A stretch of DNA of 64,000 bases, taken from Rehmannia glutinosa. Its lineage: Eukaryota > Streptophyta > Magnoliopsida > Lamiales > Orobanchaceae. The notes beneath the pieces were generated by a model, which saw nothing but the letters and a program-made list of their open reading frames with translations, was not told where the DNA came from and ran no database searches. The stretch is from contig CM071931.1 in assembly GCA_016081115.2 (NCBI GenBank), positions 13,834,284 through 13,898,283 of the forward strand, written 5' to 3'. The position numbers and the translations under genes were made by a program. Position 1 is the stretch's first letter. Every line of letters begins with the position of its first letter. Below are positions 32,230-44,839 of this stretch, piece after piece.

Positions 32230-35041
32230 ATGTTATTTTGGGTATGGATTGGTTGTCTATACATCATGCACAAATGGACTGTCATCATAAGACTCTTAAG
32301 TTATGTGAACCTGGAAAACCTATAGTGGAAGTATCGGAAGAGCACGAGTCAAGATGGCTCCAACCATTTCTTCCATTAAGGATAGGAAAGCAATCGCAAA
32401 GGGGCGTGGATACTTGGCATTTGTAATCAACAAACCTAAAGTAGAGACTCAAATCCACGAAGTACTGTAGTGTTTGAATACCTAGATGTATTTCCACAAG
32501 AACTCACCGCTCCTCCTCCCGATAGGGAAATTGAATTCACCATTGAGGTCTTACCGGGGACAACACCCACAGCAAGGCCCCGTATAGGATGGTTCCCATG
32601 GAATTGCAAGAGTTGAAAAGTCGCCTGCGGTTGATGGAGGCAGATTCATTCGACCAAGCACATCCCTTGGGAGTTCCAATGCTCTTTGTCAAGAAAAAGA
32701 TGGAACATTGAGACTATGTATAGATTTTCGTGGGCTTAACAATGTGACCATCAAAAACAAATATCCTCTCCCGAGGATAGATGAACTATTTGACCAACTT
32801 CAAGGAGCCACGGTGTATTCGAAGCTTGATTTACAACAAGGATACTACCAGCTAAAAATCCGAGAGGAAGACATATCTAAAACAGCCTTTCAAACTAGAT
32901 ATGGTCACTATGAGTTTGTAGTGATGCCCTTTGGCCTAACAAAACCCCCGCAACATTCATGGATCTAATGCAATGTATTTTCCAACCTTATTTGGACCAA
33001 TTCGTAGTAATATCATTGACACATACTCGTGTACTCTAAATCAATAGGAGACCACGAACGCCACTTGAAGCTCGTGATGGAGACGCTACGAGAGCATAAG
33101 TTATATGCCAAATTTAGTAAGTGCGAATTTTGGCTTAAAGAGGTCACAATGTTAGGTCATATTATATCCGAAATGGGATTGCGGTGGATCCATCAAAGGT
33201 ACAAACAATTATTGAGTGGAAACAATCGAGACGGATCGAGATCCAAAGATTTTTGGGATTAGCCGGATATTACCGAATATTCATGAAGGATTTCTCTAAG
33301 ATCGCTGACCACTCACAAGATTGACCCAAAAACAAGTCAAGTACGAGTGGAGCGATAAATGCGAGTCCATCTTTCAAGAATCAAGAAACGACTCACCACC
33401 GCTTCCCGCCTGGCTCTTATGAATGGAACTGGGGTTTTGTCGCTTATAGACGCGACGCCGAAAGAAGGGCTAGGATCCGTACTCAAGCAAGAGGGAAAGG
33501 TAATTGAGTATGCCTCGCAAAACTCAAACCATATGAGACAAATTACCCTACGGATGATCTCGAAATGGGCAAAATATAATGTTCGCCTTGAAGAAATGGA
33601 GTCACTATCTATACGGTGCAACTTTCACGCTTTTTATGAATCATAAGAGTCTCAAGTATTTATTCTCCCGTATGAACTCAACCTAAGGCAAAGAAGGTGG
33701 ATGAAATTGATCGAGGATGCTTTTAGTAGGAAGGCCAAAGATCGCCCGACTAATGATTAGGAATGGAAATCCCCGGAGGAGTTAAGCATATGGAATCCGA
33801 GGAAAATTGGCACCAAAATATCTTGCGCTAATATCTCCGTGAAACCCGAGTTGATGGGAGAAATCAAAATAGCACAGAGGGAGACCCAAAGATCCGAGAG
33901 CTCATAGAAAAGGTTTTGACGGAGATCACCTGCACTTCTCCTTAGAAGAAGATAAAATCTTGAGGTTTAAGAACCGGTGTGCGTACTAAATAATAAGGAG
34001 TTGAAAAACAAGATTTTAAGTGAAGCGCATCGCTCAAGTACACCATACATCCCGCAGAATAAGATGTACAAAGATCTCAAACAACACTTTTGGTGGGTAA
34101 ACATAAAGAATCGTAGCCGAGTATGTGGCAAGATGTCCGACGTGCAATGAGTCAAAGTCGAACACCAACGGCCATCGATTATCTGCAGCCATTATAAATT
34201 CCTGAATGGAAATGGGAACATATCACAATGGATTTCGTGAACGGATTTTCCTAGAACCAGAGGAGGACATGACACTATCTAGGTTGTAGTAGACCGACTC
34301 ATGAAGTCAGCCCATTTTCTACCAATAAATAAGACAGACAGTTTAGAAAAATTAAGCACAGTGTATATCCGAGAGATCTTGCTGTTACACGAAGTACTAG
34401 TTGATATTGTTTCAAACAGAGACCCACAATTCATCTCGAGGTTTTAGAAATGTTTGCATGAGGAACTAGAACCTCGTTGAGCTTCAAGACAACAAAGACA
34501 CCCAAAGACCAATGGGCAATCTGAGCGTACGATCCAAACTCTCGAAGACATGTTACGGGCATGTACACTGGATTTTCAAGAGAGTTGGGACTCTCATTTA
34601 CCATTGACCGAATTTGCTTACAACAACAAATGCTATCAAGACACAATTGGGATGGCGCCTTACGAGACACTATATGGACGGAAGTGTAGATCACCGTTAC
34701 ATTGGGAGATCGATGATCAATGGACTCGAAAGAGAAGCGAAAGCCACCAACAATACCGAAGGTCGATTTAGTCAAGGAGGCCATGAATAAAGTCGATGAT
34801 CAAGGAGAGGATTCGACGCCTTAGTCGCCAGGTAAGAACTACACAAAAAAAAAGAAAGTATTTGGAATTTGAGGTGGGAGACGAAGTGTTCCTCACACTC
34901 TCACCACAAAAGGGATTAATCCATCCTAAGAATAGAGGAAAATTGAGCCCGAGGTACATTGGGCCATACATGATACTTAAGAGAGTCGAAAGTCGACATA
35001 TCAATTAGAACTTTTGCCTTTTATAACCGGTATACATGACG
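32230..35041 (+). pseudogene. Tekay pol: protease end, RT, RNase H, integrase (broken)
   Basis: Begins with the end of protease, ILGMDWLSIHHAQMDC (about 32230-32280). RT follows: FVKKK in one frame, then 32708-32968 with LCIDFRGLNN, KYPLPRIDELFDQL, SKLDLQQGYYQLKI, AFQTRYGHYEFVVMPFGLT. The catalytic FIDD region near 33000-33040 is damaged by small losses and reads SLTH. Then SKCEFWLKEV (33029-33262), RNase H (DATPKEGLGSVLKQEGKVIEYASQ, 33359-33646) and integrase, with RCPTCNESK near 34130, MDFV near 34230, and 34550-34771 with LPLTEFAYNN and YETLYGRKCRSP. Many stops; certainly non-functional as given. The order RT-RNase H-integrase-chromodomain identifies a chromovirus. Confidence 0.88.
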
Positions 35042-35323
35042 TGTTCCACGCCTTAGATTAAGGAAATATCACCAAACCCGAAACACATTATCGCAGAAGA
35101 AATTCCACCCATAATGGAAAATTTATTCAACAACGAAAACCAATACGGATCATCTATGACAAGTACGCCAATTGAGAAGGAGAGAGATCCCAATGGTCAA
35201 GTAGTATGGCAAGCACATGATCGAGATTAAGATGCCACTTGGGAAATGGAAGACGATATGCGAAGGCAATACCCGGAATTATTTCAATCAAATTTGGGGA
35301 CCAAATTCTTTAAGGAGGGGTGA
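35042..35323 (+). pseudogene. Chromodomain tail of Tekay integrase
   Basis: After VFHA in another frame, the end reads PKHIIAEEIPPIMENL, then QVVWQAHDRD, a stop, DATWEMEDDMRRQYPELF and SNLGTKF, ending at the TGA at 35321. The pattern VxWxxxxxxxATWExExxMxxxYPxLF is the chromodomain end of Del/Tekay elements, which tethers integrase to modified histone H3. One in-frame stop. Confidence 0.8.
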
Positions 35324-35324
35324 A
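35311..35324 (+). other. Polypurine tract of the Tekay element
   Basis: TAAGGAGGGGTGAA directly before TGTGAGGCCCC of the 3' LTR. Confidence 0.75.
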
Positions 35325-38300
35325 TGTGAGGCCCCAAATTTTAGCAACGTGAGATACGACATTGTGTAGTAGTGATTTTTTTATTTGGCTATGTACCACG
35401 AGCCTATTATTAATGAAACGCCGACCGACTTTTATTTATTTCTTCCAACGCCAATTACGCTTCCTTGTTTTTCGAGCATAACGATTTTATATTCTCCTCT
35501 AGTATTAATACTTGATCGGTTGACTACGACTTTAGAAATATTGGACCATCGATAATTTAGAGTATATTCCAATCATTACTCAAATATTTCACCTTATTAT
35601 ATAATTCACTCCCAACCAACTTTCAATCTAATTTTTTCCCTAAAATACGTAATTGTTATTTAACATCCATAATTTTAAATTTCTAAATCTTTAATTATAG
35701 ATATTTATACATTTTATTTTCCTTCGCTTTATAAAAGAAAAGAAAACCAAATATTTTTCCTCCTAATTTTCGAAAATACCATTCAAATGGGGAGGTTATT
35801 GATATTTTTTTCAAGCCTACATCTAAAAATTATCCTACAATCACACTATCCCAATTGGTCAAACAAATAAATTTTAAATTTCCCCCTAAAACCTAGCTTT
35901 TGGCTTCATGTTCCTAGTAAAGTAATCTAGTTATTTTGTTTTTACCATAAACCCCAAATTATTCCCCACTAACTATTATTTAACTCAAACAAAACAAAAA
36001 TCCTCCTCCAACTCCTACAAGAAAATCGGCCACTTCAAGAATTAAGGAAGAAAATTTCATCTCATCCTCCTACAACTCCCATATTCTCTCAAAACAATCT
36101 ACCCAACACTTAAACACACAAACACAAAAATTTTCCTCTTCATCTTGCTCCAATAGAACCGAAAATTTCAACAATTAAGGTAAGAAAATTTCTTTTCTTT
36201 CATCTTCATTTTTTCTTCTTGAAACTTCCAACATATACCTCCAATTCCTAATATGATGAATCCATCTTGTTGAGGTACTACAAGAGGAATTTCTTGAAGA
36301 ATCAAGGGACCTAAACTTGACTACAAGTTTGTAGTAGAAATTCAAGAGGCGAGAAAATTATGGATTAGTATTTTTACTCTTGACAACATGAAGAATTAAT
36401 TTTGACTCAAGAATATAAATTTTTGGAGCTTAGGGGCTGACCTACACCATCACAAGTTGAAGATTAGAAGCTTGAAAGAAAAATTTCCATTTTTGAGACT
36501 AATTGAAGTTATTGAGGTAAATAGTAGCCATTTGGTCCTAGTATATTTTCTTTGGACTTGAGACTTTAATTTTAACACCAAAATATGGTTTGGATATCAT
36601 TTAGGGGCTGACCTTCAAGAGCATGAGTCAAGAAGTTGATACAAAGAAGAAGACTTCATTTTAAATCAACCCGAGAAAGACTACTATGAGGTGGGTGAAA
36701 ATCTTTTAAAAATAGGCAAATAAATTTCATAAATGCATGTAGTACACGAAAATATTTTAAATTGATATATATATATATATATATATATACATATTTTTTT
36801 GATATGTATCAAGTTCAAGAAGTTGCACAAAATGAGCATGATTTCGATTTTTGCACAATAGGGACATATATGCTTCAATGTTTTAATTTCTTGCTCATAT
36901 CTTGATTAATGTGTTAATAAATGTGTTATATGCTCAAAATCATATTCTAAGCTTGATATATATTCTGGAAAGTATGACCTTGTGCTCGAGTTTGAACAAA
37001 TATGCCATTTATGCAATTTTTACAAAGTTGAGGACTAAACCGTAATTTCGAAAACTATCCAAGGACCAAACTGTAAATTTCGAAATTTTGGACTGTATAA
37101 ATTTTAAAATTTAATATTTTAAGTTAATAATGATAGTTTAAATATTTTAAGATAAGAAAACCCATCCTTGGATATTTTGCGGCTCAAATATAGAAACTTA
37201 AAAGTTTAAGGGTCAAAAATTTAATTTTAAAAACTGTCCAGGTACCTTCTGGAAATTTTCGAAAATTTAAATTCCTCAAACTGAAAAACATATATTTTGA
37301 GAAATTTTAAAAGATTAAAGTGGTTTGGGTCGAGAAAACCGGTTTTTGAAACTTTAAGTACTAAAGTGTAAAAAATTCAAATTGTAAAGGACCAAAATAA
37401 ACTTTTCAGAAAATAAACATTCCAGACACCTGGAAAATTTTGCAACCTAAAATTTATAATATTTTGAACTTATGGTTCAATTTTCATAACAAACGAATAC
37501 CAAATAAACCCCAAGGGCAAAAACCGCGTTTGACTAAAATGAATTTTTGAAAATAAAGGGACCTAAACCAATCCTATTTCAAAATTGTTTTGTCCCAATA
37601 TCCTACTATTACACATGATATTGTTTCACAAATTTGAATCACATCAAAAGCCCTCCTGGTTGTGAGATCCAAAAGTTAAAATTTCAAGTTCGACTGACGA
37701 CGGCAAACTCGTGCGCTTACGCACGCCTCGTGCGCCTATTCAAGGAAAATGGTCCTCTCGACTTGACGCATGGGCAACCCATGCGCCCACGCATGACCTG
37801 TGCGTCTCCCCGCCAATAAATTACCAATCTTGACTTGTTGATATTTTGTACTTGCTTTTATGTGTATCACCATGTTTACTCGACTAGCGTGTTGACATGA
37901 TATGAACTTTACGAGTTAATTGCACTTGAATCAACTTCAAGGTGTGTCGAGCTCACAAATAATGGATACGCTTGTGAATGAAACCGGCAGCTTTGGTCGC
38001 TATTCCACTCTCCGCCCCATCGCCCTAATCCCACAACTAAGGACGGAGTGTCCAAGGGAAGCGGTCATAGTTTGGGTATAATCAAGATTATGACACTGGC
38101 CTTGCTACCATAATCGCTGAGTTGTCTCGCCCCTGTAGTAATAAGGTAGACATGAGCCATGTGCCAAACGTGCTTGGAGAGTCATAAGGTAGAACGGAGG
38201 AATCGTTGTGATCCACACGGCCAATGTTACTTGCTTGGTTGGCGCTACACTCCGTGCGCAACCACTACTTGCTTGGGCGCCACACTCCATGCACAACCAC

Positions 38301-38901
38301 TACTTACTTGGGTTAGCGTTACATTCTTTACACAACCACTACTTGAACTATTTACAACACATTTTAAGTGCTTGAATATCATGAACTATTTCATCAATCT
38401 ATATAAAGCTATATTATTTTTAGTACCACGTTGCTTGAATCGCGTGTGACACACGCATCATGAATCATGCATTCTTCATATAACTATTTTTCCCGCATCT
38501 ATATAACCACAATTACACACGATTACCCATCCACTGAGAATTTTTGTCTCACCCCACTTTTCAATGGCCAACCGATGATCCACCATATTATGATGACGCT
38601 CTACAAAGATGACCAAGCGGAGTGATCCCTAGACTTAGTTCGATATTCGACCTTAAATTTCATTTATGCTTTGATATCGGACAATTTATTTCATTCGATG
38701 TAATAGGGCGTAAGACCTCTTTCATTTAGATAATATGGATTGTAATAGTATTTCCGCTATGACTATTGACTCAAGGAGTAATGATGAACTATGTCCATTA
38801 GGGTATTAATGTTGCTCAAATACTTGATGGATTATATTTTTAGAAGGAGAATCGGCGTAAGTTAACCATTGTGTCGCGACTCCACTTTTTGGGGCGTGAC
38901 A
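35325..38901 (+). mobile_element. Tekay 3' LTR (about 3.58 kb)
   Basis: Starts TGTGAGGCCCC after the polypurine tract and ends GGGGCGTGACA, matching the GGGGGCGTGATA end of the LTR at 51270-51284. First 2.3 kb and last 0.4 kb match the other Tekay LTRs here. The segment from about 37690 to 38450 differs, carrying CGTGCGC-type words and a different subrepeat where the 1-4629 and 48718-51288 copies have the 33-bp array. An (AT)n run lies at 36764-36789. No target duplication matches the 5' side. Confidence 0.8.
38235..38345. repeat. Short tandem repeat in the Tekay 3' LTR
   Basis: About three diverged units of GCGCTACACTCCGTGC, CAACCACTACTTGCTTGGG, roughly 35-38 bp each. Confidence 0.65.
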
Positions 38902-39270
38902 AGATATCAACAAGTTAAGTTTATATTTTGTCATAAGGCGAGGAAGTCGCCACGCGTAGTGCTTATGGCCCTGGATATATTCAAAAACATTATTGATGTA
39001 TAATTAAAACATATTACATCGCTTTCAGGATCAGAGAAAAATATTTTATTTTGGGGTCCTCGATAAAAGGAAATTTTTATAAATAGTCCCGTTTTGGAAA
39101 AATAGTACTTATCGAACCAAAATTGAATAAGTCATAGTTTCGACCTGGATAAGGTCAGTTTCTAAATTCTCCTAACTGTTCAAAGATTCAGCTTTTTCAA
39201 AGAGTTTGGGTTGAGTTTTAGGAAAATTTCGTTTGATCCATTCATTTGTCAAAATTGTCTTTTTCGGACC
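38902..39270. other. Unassigned segment between facing LTRs
   Basis: No ORF or repeat I can place. It sits between the end of the plus-strand LTR and the start of similarity of the minus-strand LTR fragment, and may be deletion-scarred internal sequence. Confidence 0.4.
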
Positions 39271-41649
39271 CGAACTTTAAAATTTTGGATCTCACAAACC
39301 GGGAGGGATTTTGATGTGATTTAAATTTTAAAATATCACGTATAAGAGTAGGATGTTGGAACAAAAATAGTTTTGAAATAGGATCGGTTTAAGTCCCTTA
39401 ATGTTCACAAATTCTATTTCTAGTCCAAAATTCGATTTTTGCCCTTCTTCAGTGGTTTATTTGGTGTTCATTTGTTATGAAACTTGAACCATGAGTTCAA
39501 AATGGTATAAAATTAAGGTTATGTAAATTTTCAAGTGTCCAGGACGTGCCTTTTCTGGAAATTTCATTTTGTCCTTAGAAATTGAAATTTTTACCCTTTA
39601 GTACTTAGAGTTTCAAAAGTTGGTTTTCTCAACCCAAGCCACTTTAACCTTTTAAAAATTTTCAAAATATAAGTTTTTCAGTTTGAGGAAGTCAAAATTT
39701 TGAAATTTTTAGATGGGTCCCTTGACAGTTTTTAAAATTGAATTTTTGGCCCTTAAACTTTCAAGTTTCCACATTTGAGTCTCTAAAATTCAAGGATGAG
39801 TTTTTTCAACTCAATACCTTTAAACTATTATTATTAAATTAAATATTAAATATTACAATTAATACAGTCCAAAATTTTAAAATTTATAGATTGGTCCTTG
39901 GACAGTTTTCGAAATTATGGTTTAGTCCTCAACTTTGCAAAAATTGCATAAATGTCATATTTGTTCAAATTCGAGCACAAGGTCATATTTTATAGAATAT
40001 ATATCATGTATAGAACATGATTTTGAGCATATAATCCATTCATTATCACATTAATCCAGAGATGAACAAGAAATTAAGACATATATGCAAAGATGTCCCT
40101 ATTGTGCAAGAAATCAAAATCATGCTCATTTTTGTGAAACTTCTTGAACTTGATACATAGAAAAAAAATACATGTAATATATATATATATATAGTAATTT
40201 AAAATATTTTCATGTACTACATATATTTTATAAAAATTATTTGTCTATTTTTGAAAGATTTTTTACCCACCTCGTAGTAGCTTTTCGGATTGTGATCTAA
40301 AATGAAGTCTTCTTCTTGGTATCAATTTTTTGACTCAAACTCTCGAAAGTCATCCCTTATATGACATCCAAACTATATTTTGGTGTTAAAATTAAAGTCT
40401 CAAGTTTAAAAAAAAAAATTACTAGGATCAAATGGCTACTACTTACCTTAATATCCTCAAATAGTCTCTAAAAATAAAATTTTCTCTTCAAACTTCTAAC
40501 TTCAACTTGAACTTGTATAGATCAGCCCCTAAGCTCCAAATATTCCAATCCGTGAGTCAAAATTTAATTCCTCAAATTGGCAAGAGAAAGAATACTAAAA
40601 CTATAATTTATCACCTTAAAACCGTGTAGTCTTTGAATCTCTTTTTCAAGCTTGTAGTCAAGTCTAGGTCTTTCTTAATTCTTCAAAAATTAACCTCTAG
40701 GAGTATCTCAATAAGAAGGATTCACCAAGTTAGAAAATGGAGGTATATGTTTGAAGTTTTTGGGAAGATAAAATTGAAGATGGAAGAAGTAAAAAATTTC
40801 TCATTGGTTCTTGTATTTTTGTCCTCAAGAAGAATGGAGGAGAGTCTGCGTGTTTTGTTTTATATAAGTATGGAAATGAGAGAGTGTTGGGAGAGTTTGA
40901 ATAAGTGCTAAGATAAAAATGCTATATTTTTTTTTTCTAATTATTGACCAAGCTTGTTAGAATGTTATAAAAAATATGTTGATTCCCTAAAAGCATGCTA
41001 TGGCCGAAAGTTACAAGGGGTAGAGTATTAATTTTTTTATTTTGGTGATTATTTGTTGTAAAATTAAATTAATGAGATTAAATAAATATTGTAGGATAAA
41101 AAATTGGTTGATTCCCCCTATCCCCCTATGGCCGAAAATATGTCTTGAGGATGAAAAAAATTATTTCTTTTCTTTTGTTGAAGTTGAGAAAAATAAAATA
41201 TATGTATATATAAATATATAGGAGGATAAAAATAAAGATGTGTAATAACAATAATGTGTATATTTCAAAATAAATTGGAAGTTGTTTGAAAATGTATCAT
41301 AGAATAAGGTGAAATATTATAAATCCCAAATTGATAATAAGTCCCAAAATTACTTATTCTAAAATCGAGTTCTTAATTATATCTGGATATAAATGACATT
41401 TAATGAAATAAGTCTCCTAAATTTTTAAGAGGTCCAATATTACTAAAGTCATAATTCAATCGATCAAGTATTAATACTTGAGGAGGAAATATAATCGGTA
41501 TGCTCGAAAAATAAGAAAACAAGAGTTGACGCCGGAAGGAACAATTAAAGGATTGTCAAATTTCATTAATACTAAGTTTGTGATACTTAGCCAAATAATT
41601 CATCACTATACAATATCGTATCTCACGTTAATAAAATTCGGTCCTCACA
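39271..41649 (-). mobile_element. Tekay LTR fragment, inverted (5' two-thirds)
   Basis: Outer end at 41649 reads TGTGAGGACCG on the minus strand. The fragment matches 35325 to about 37690 in opposite orientation through to the TGAGATCC block near 39290. The 3' third of the LTR is missing. Contains an (AT)n run near 40175-40193. No gene; the ORFs are incidental. Confidence 0.75.
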
Positions 41650-41810
41650 TCGCTTGCTTTCATTGCATTTATAGTTGATAATGACCCAAATTTATATCTC
41701 AAGATATTTGATTATCGTGGAAAAAAAGAAATTAGACATATAGGGAAAAGGTTAATTAACCCATAACACAAAAATAGGAAAGTGAAAATTCATACGCCAT
41801 GTCTAGCATA

Positions 41811-41940
41811 CCACCTTTTTCTCGCATGCATATGCAAGCACAACCAAAGTATTATTTTCTCGCTTAATTCTTTCTTCAACCACTTGTAAGTCTTTTGTCA
41901 AGCTTGAGAGAATTTCTTTCCCAATGTGTTCCAAAGTTCA
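41811..41940 (+). repeat. Dispersed triplicate repeat, copy 1
   Basis: CACCTTTTTCTCGCATGCAT, AAGCACAACCA, then TCTTCAACCACTTGTAAGTC and GAGAGAATTTCTTTCCCA. Copies 2 and 3 are at 42290-42405 and 44203-44390. Confidence 0.7.
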
Positions 41941-42289
41941 CAATGGAGGATCGATTGATAAAACACTAAATGCATGTGTTGTACTATATATTACCGTTTT
42001 TATTATTGTGGAACTTTATTTGTGATTTATTTTTCGCTCGATAAATCATAGTATCGCACAAAGATGATGCGTAAAGAGTCTCGAGGGCAATTTTCCACTA
42101 TACTTAACCAAATACATTTTTTTTTTGGGTAAAGCAAAGGGTTTACCATAAACTTCTTCTGGGGCCAAACTTAATACACTTCAGAATTTCAGATTACATT
42201 TATTACATTGTGTTGTTATTTTCATTTCTATATGTGGACAATGGTAAAAAAAAAAAACTTCAGTTTAGCAAGTTTCCTCAGTAAGCAAA

Positions 42290-42405
42290 TACCACTTTTT
42301 TTTATGCATGCATAGCTAGGGAAGCACAACCACAAGTATTATCCTATGTTTAATTATCTCTTCAACAACTCGTAAGTCTTTCGTTCACTAATCTTTTTTA
42401 TAATA
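42290..42405 (+). repeat. Dispersed triplicate repeat, copy 2
   Basis: Shares GCATGCAT, AAGCACAACCACAAGTATTATCC-like sequence, CTCTTCAAC and CTCGTAAGTCTTTCG; closer to copy 3 than to copy 1. Confidence 0.7.
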
Positions 42406-44159
42406 CTAATATTACTAACTATATATGTCTTGGACATAACTTATATTACTAGCCATGCATATAAATAGCAATGTTCAGAGTTGTGATGACTGTCTTCAGT
42501 TTGGAATTTAAAGAATGATGGAGTTTGCACATGAGACTTGGAAATGTCTTTTTCCGTGTTGCTATCATAAATTTAATGATAAATTTGAAATGGACTTGCT
42601 GGGATGATGGGTCCAAATGTACTTGTTGGCATGCATTTCACTTCAAATTTAAGAGTTTGTTGTAGTAAACGGAAAAGGCATTTTGGTACAAATAGACCAA
42701 ATGTACATATTTATAACTTTAGTACTAAATTGAAATATATACCAAAATCTTAACAAAAACACAAACATAGTTTGTAAGTTTAGTAAATTAAGTATACTAG
42801 CCTAGAATTCACTCAAACTTATACGGGGCGTGAATTAAAAATTACTAAAATTTACTTTGATCAAATGTTAGGGTATACATGGTAGAATTAATATTTTTAA
42901 TTATTAATCTTTTACACGCAAACACAAAAACAAAAAATAAAAAATAAAACTAGATAGCCTTTAGCCCAACCCATTTGAGAGTAGCACCCACTCGATCAGG
43001 CCAAATTGGCCAACCCACCACTTGACATTTTCAATTGGTAGTTGGTAATTTGGTATTGAGTAATCCTCTTGACATCTTTTTTCTTATTTTATGGCCATCC
43101 TCCGCTTCTACAACCTCTGCGATTTATATATTATTATAAAGATGAATACAAGGTTATGATCAAACTAGCGATCAAGATTAATATAAGATGATGAGATTGG
43201 GGAGTTTCTCGTCCTAAGTAATAAATCATGTACACATGTAGGGTCGATCTAATGACACCAATGCATGTGGTGAGACCATAAGAATCCATCTCAACCATTA
43301 TCATAAATCAATGATTGATTGTAATTAGATGGACATTGGAAAAAGAATATGACATGATCTCCCACAATATTTAATCGCTTCAATCACTAAGAAGACGCCT
43401 ATATATCAAAAATCACTCAAAACAAATTATTGATCCATCGCTCACGATATTCACGCACGCAAGAAAAAAATTACAAGAATTTATTTTGTTGAAGAGCATG
43501 AATACTATTGAAAATGAAACGACATTAATCACCCAATAGAAAATCCAATAGACAACATGGTAGAAGATTGCAGTAATTTTTCACAAAATACTTTTTTTTT
43601 CCCCAAGGAATTATTACAGTCGCCGCTTCTTAGTCTCGCTTCTTGCTTTGCAAACATGGGCTTAACGCTTATCCCTGGATTGTTAAAGGGCGGCGACCCG
43701 TCACGCTAGACTGTTTAAACCAAAAAAAGAGAGAGCTATGGCCGAATTATTTTGGCCCATTTAAATCAGGGCCTTTTTTGCCTGTAACGCTTAACTCGAG
43801 CCCGTTAGGCTAGCCAACGTTAATCGACTAGTATTTTTGTTTTTTAAAAACTAAATATAATTCTAACATTATATATCTATTTTTATTACCTATTTCTACT
43901 AAATATATTTTTCAAATTCACATCTCCTCATCTTTAAGTCTTTATCAAACAAGCTATGTTTTTCGATAATTTTTTATTATTTTTTTATTTGTTACTAAAT
44001 TTAGCTTTCGATTTTTAGTACAAGTAAAAAAGGTCACGAAGTTGATTACATTATTTAGGATATAAATTATATTTCTAAATGGTATGCTAAATCTAACTAG
44101 TATATCACTGCGTGCGATGCCGCACTGGTATGTTGTGTCCTGGATCATAAGAGATGTGT

Positions 44160-44202
44160 TGTGTGAGGCCCCTGACTTTTCAACCATAGCGACACGATCG
44201 CG
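44160..44202 (+). repeat. Tekay LTR terminus scrap
   Basis: TGTGAGGCCCCTGACTTTT followed by CAACCATA matches the first 25-30 bp of the Tekay LTR at 30547, then diverges. A relic of an LTR edge. Confidence 0.5.
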
Positions 44203-44390
44203 GATATTTTTTCTCGCATGCAAAGATATGCAAGCACCACCACAAGTACAATTATCCTCCTGACAATTCTATGTTTAATTCTCTCTTCAACCACTCGTAA
44301 GTCTTTCGCTCACTAATTTTTCTTATATTGTGGAGAAATATTGGGCCGTGGGTCAAGTTTGAGAGAATTTCTTTCCCATTGTTCTAAATT
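44203..44390 (+). repeat. Dispersed triplicate repeat, copy 3
   Basis: The longest copy. It combines the parts seen separately in copies 1 and 2 (CTCGCATGCA, ACCACAAGTA, CACTCGTAAGTCTTTCGCTC and GAGAGAATTTCTTTCCCA), so it may be closest to the parent. Confidence 0.7.
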
Positions 44391-44839
44391 TCGCAAACAA
44401 GCGGAATGTTGATCGGGGTCAACCGTAGTCTATTTCTTCAAATTTTGTGCGGTAAATTGTTTGCAAAGACAATGAGGATATTTTACCCACATGTGGTCAC
44501 AATATATACAGAGACGAAATGACAAATTTGAAGGGCATTCGAGCCAACTAACTTTGTAGTTTGGTAATTTGGTAGTTTGATAGTGAGTATAAAAGATTAA
44601 AGAGTAAAAGTATAGAAATAACTATGGTAAATATAAACTTATCCTTTACCTACATAGAAATAAGTATTTAATTTATGTTTCCCATTAAAGGATTTACGTT
44701 TTAAACCAATTTGTAACTCGGGCCCAACTTCATGTTTACATTGATTATTGATAACTAAGGTTAAAGACTAGCTAGTCCCGGATGATCCAAACTCGCCCAG
44801 CCTCAAGTATCGCTTTAGATTGTGCAATCTATTTTAAAT
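44391..44839. other. AT-rich spacer
   Basis: No gene or repeat recognised. Confidence 0.4.

Larger units (their letters stand above)
41650..44159. other. AT-rich intergenic region with dispersed repeats
   Basis: No recognisable coding sequence. Contains two of the three copies of the repeat described at 41811, 42290 and 44203. The stretch from about 43620 to 43830 is less AT-rich but has no ORF of note. Confidence 0.45.

Noticed and set aside
36764..36789. (AT)n run as a regulatory or origin element
   Set aside because: Ordinary microsatellite in an LTR; a shorter version exists in the inverted copy near 40175.
44160..44202. Complete solo Tekay LTR
   Set aside because: Only the first 25-30 bp match before sequence diverges.
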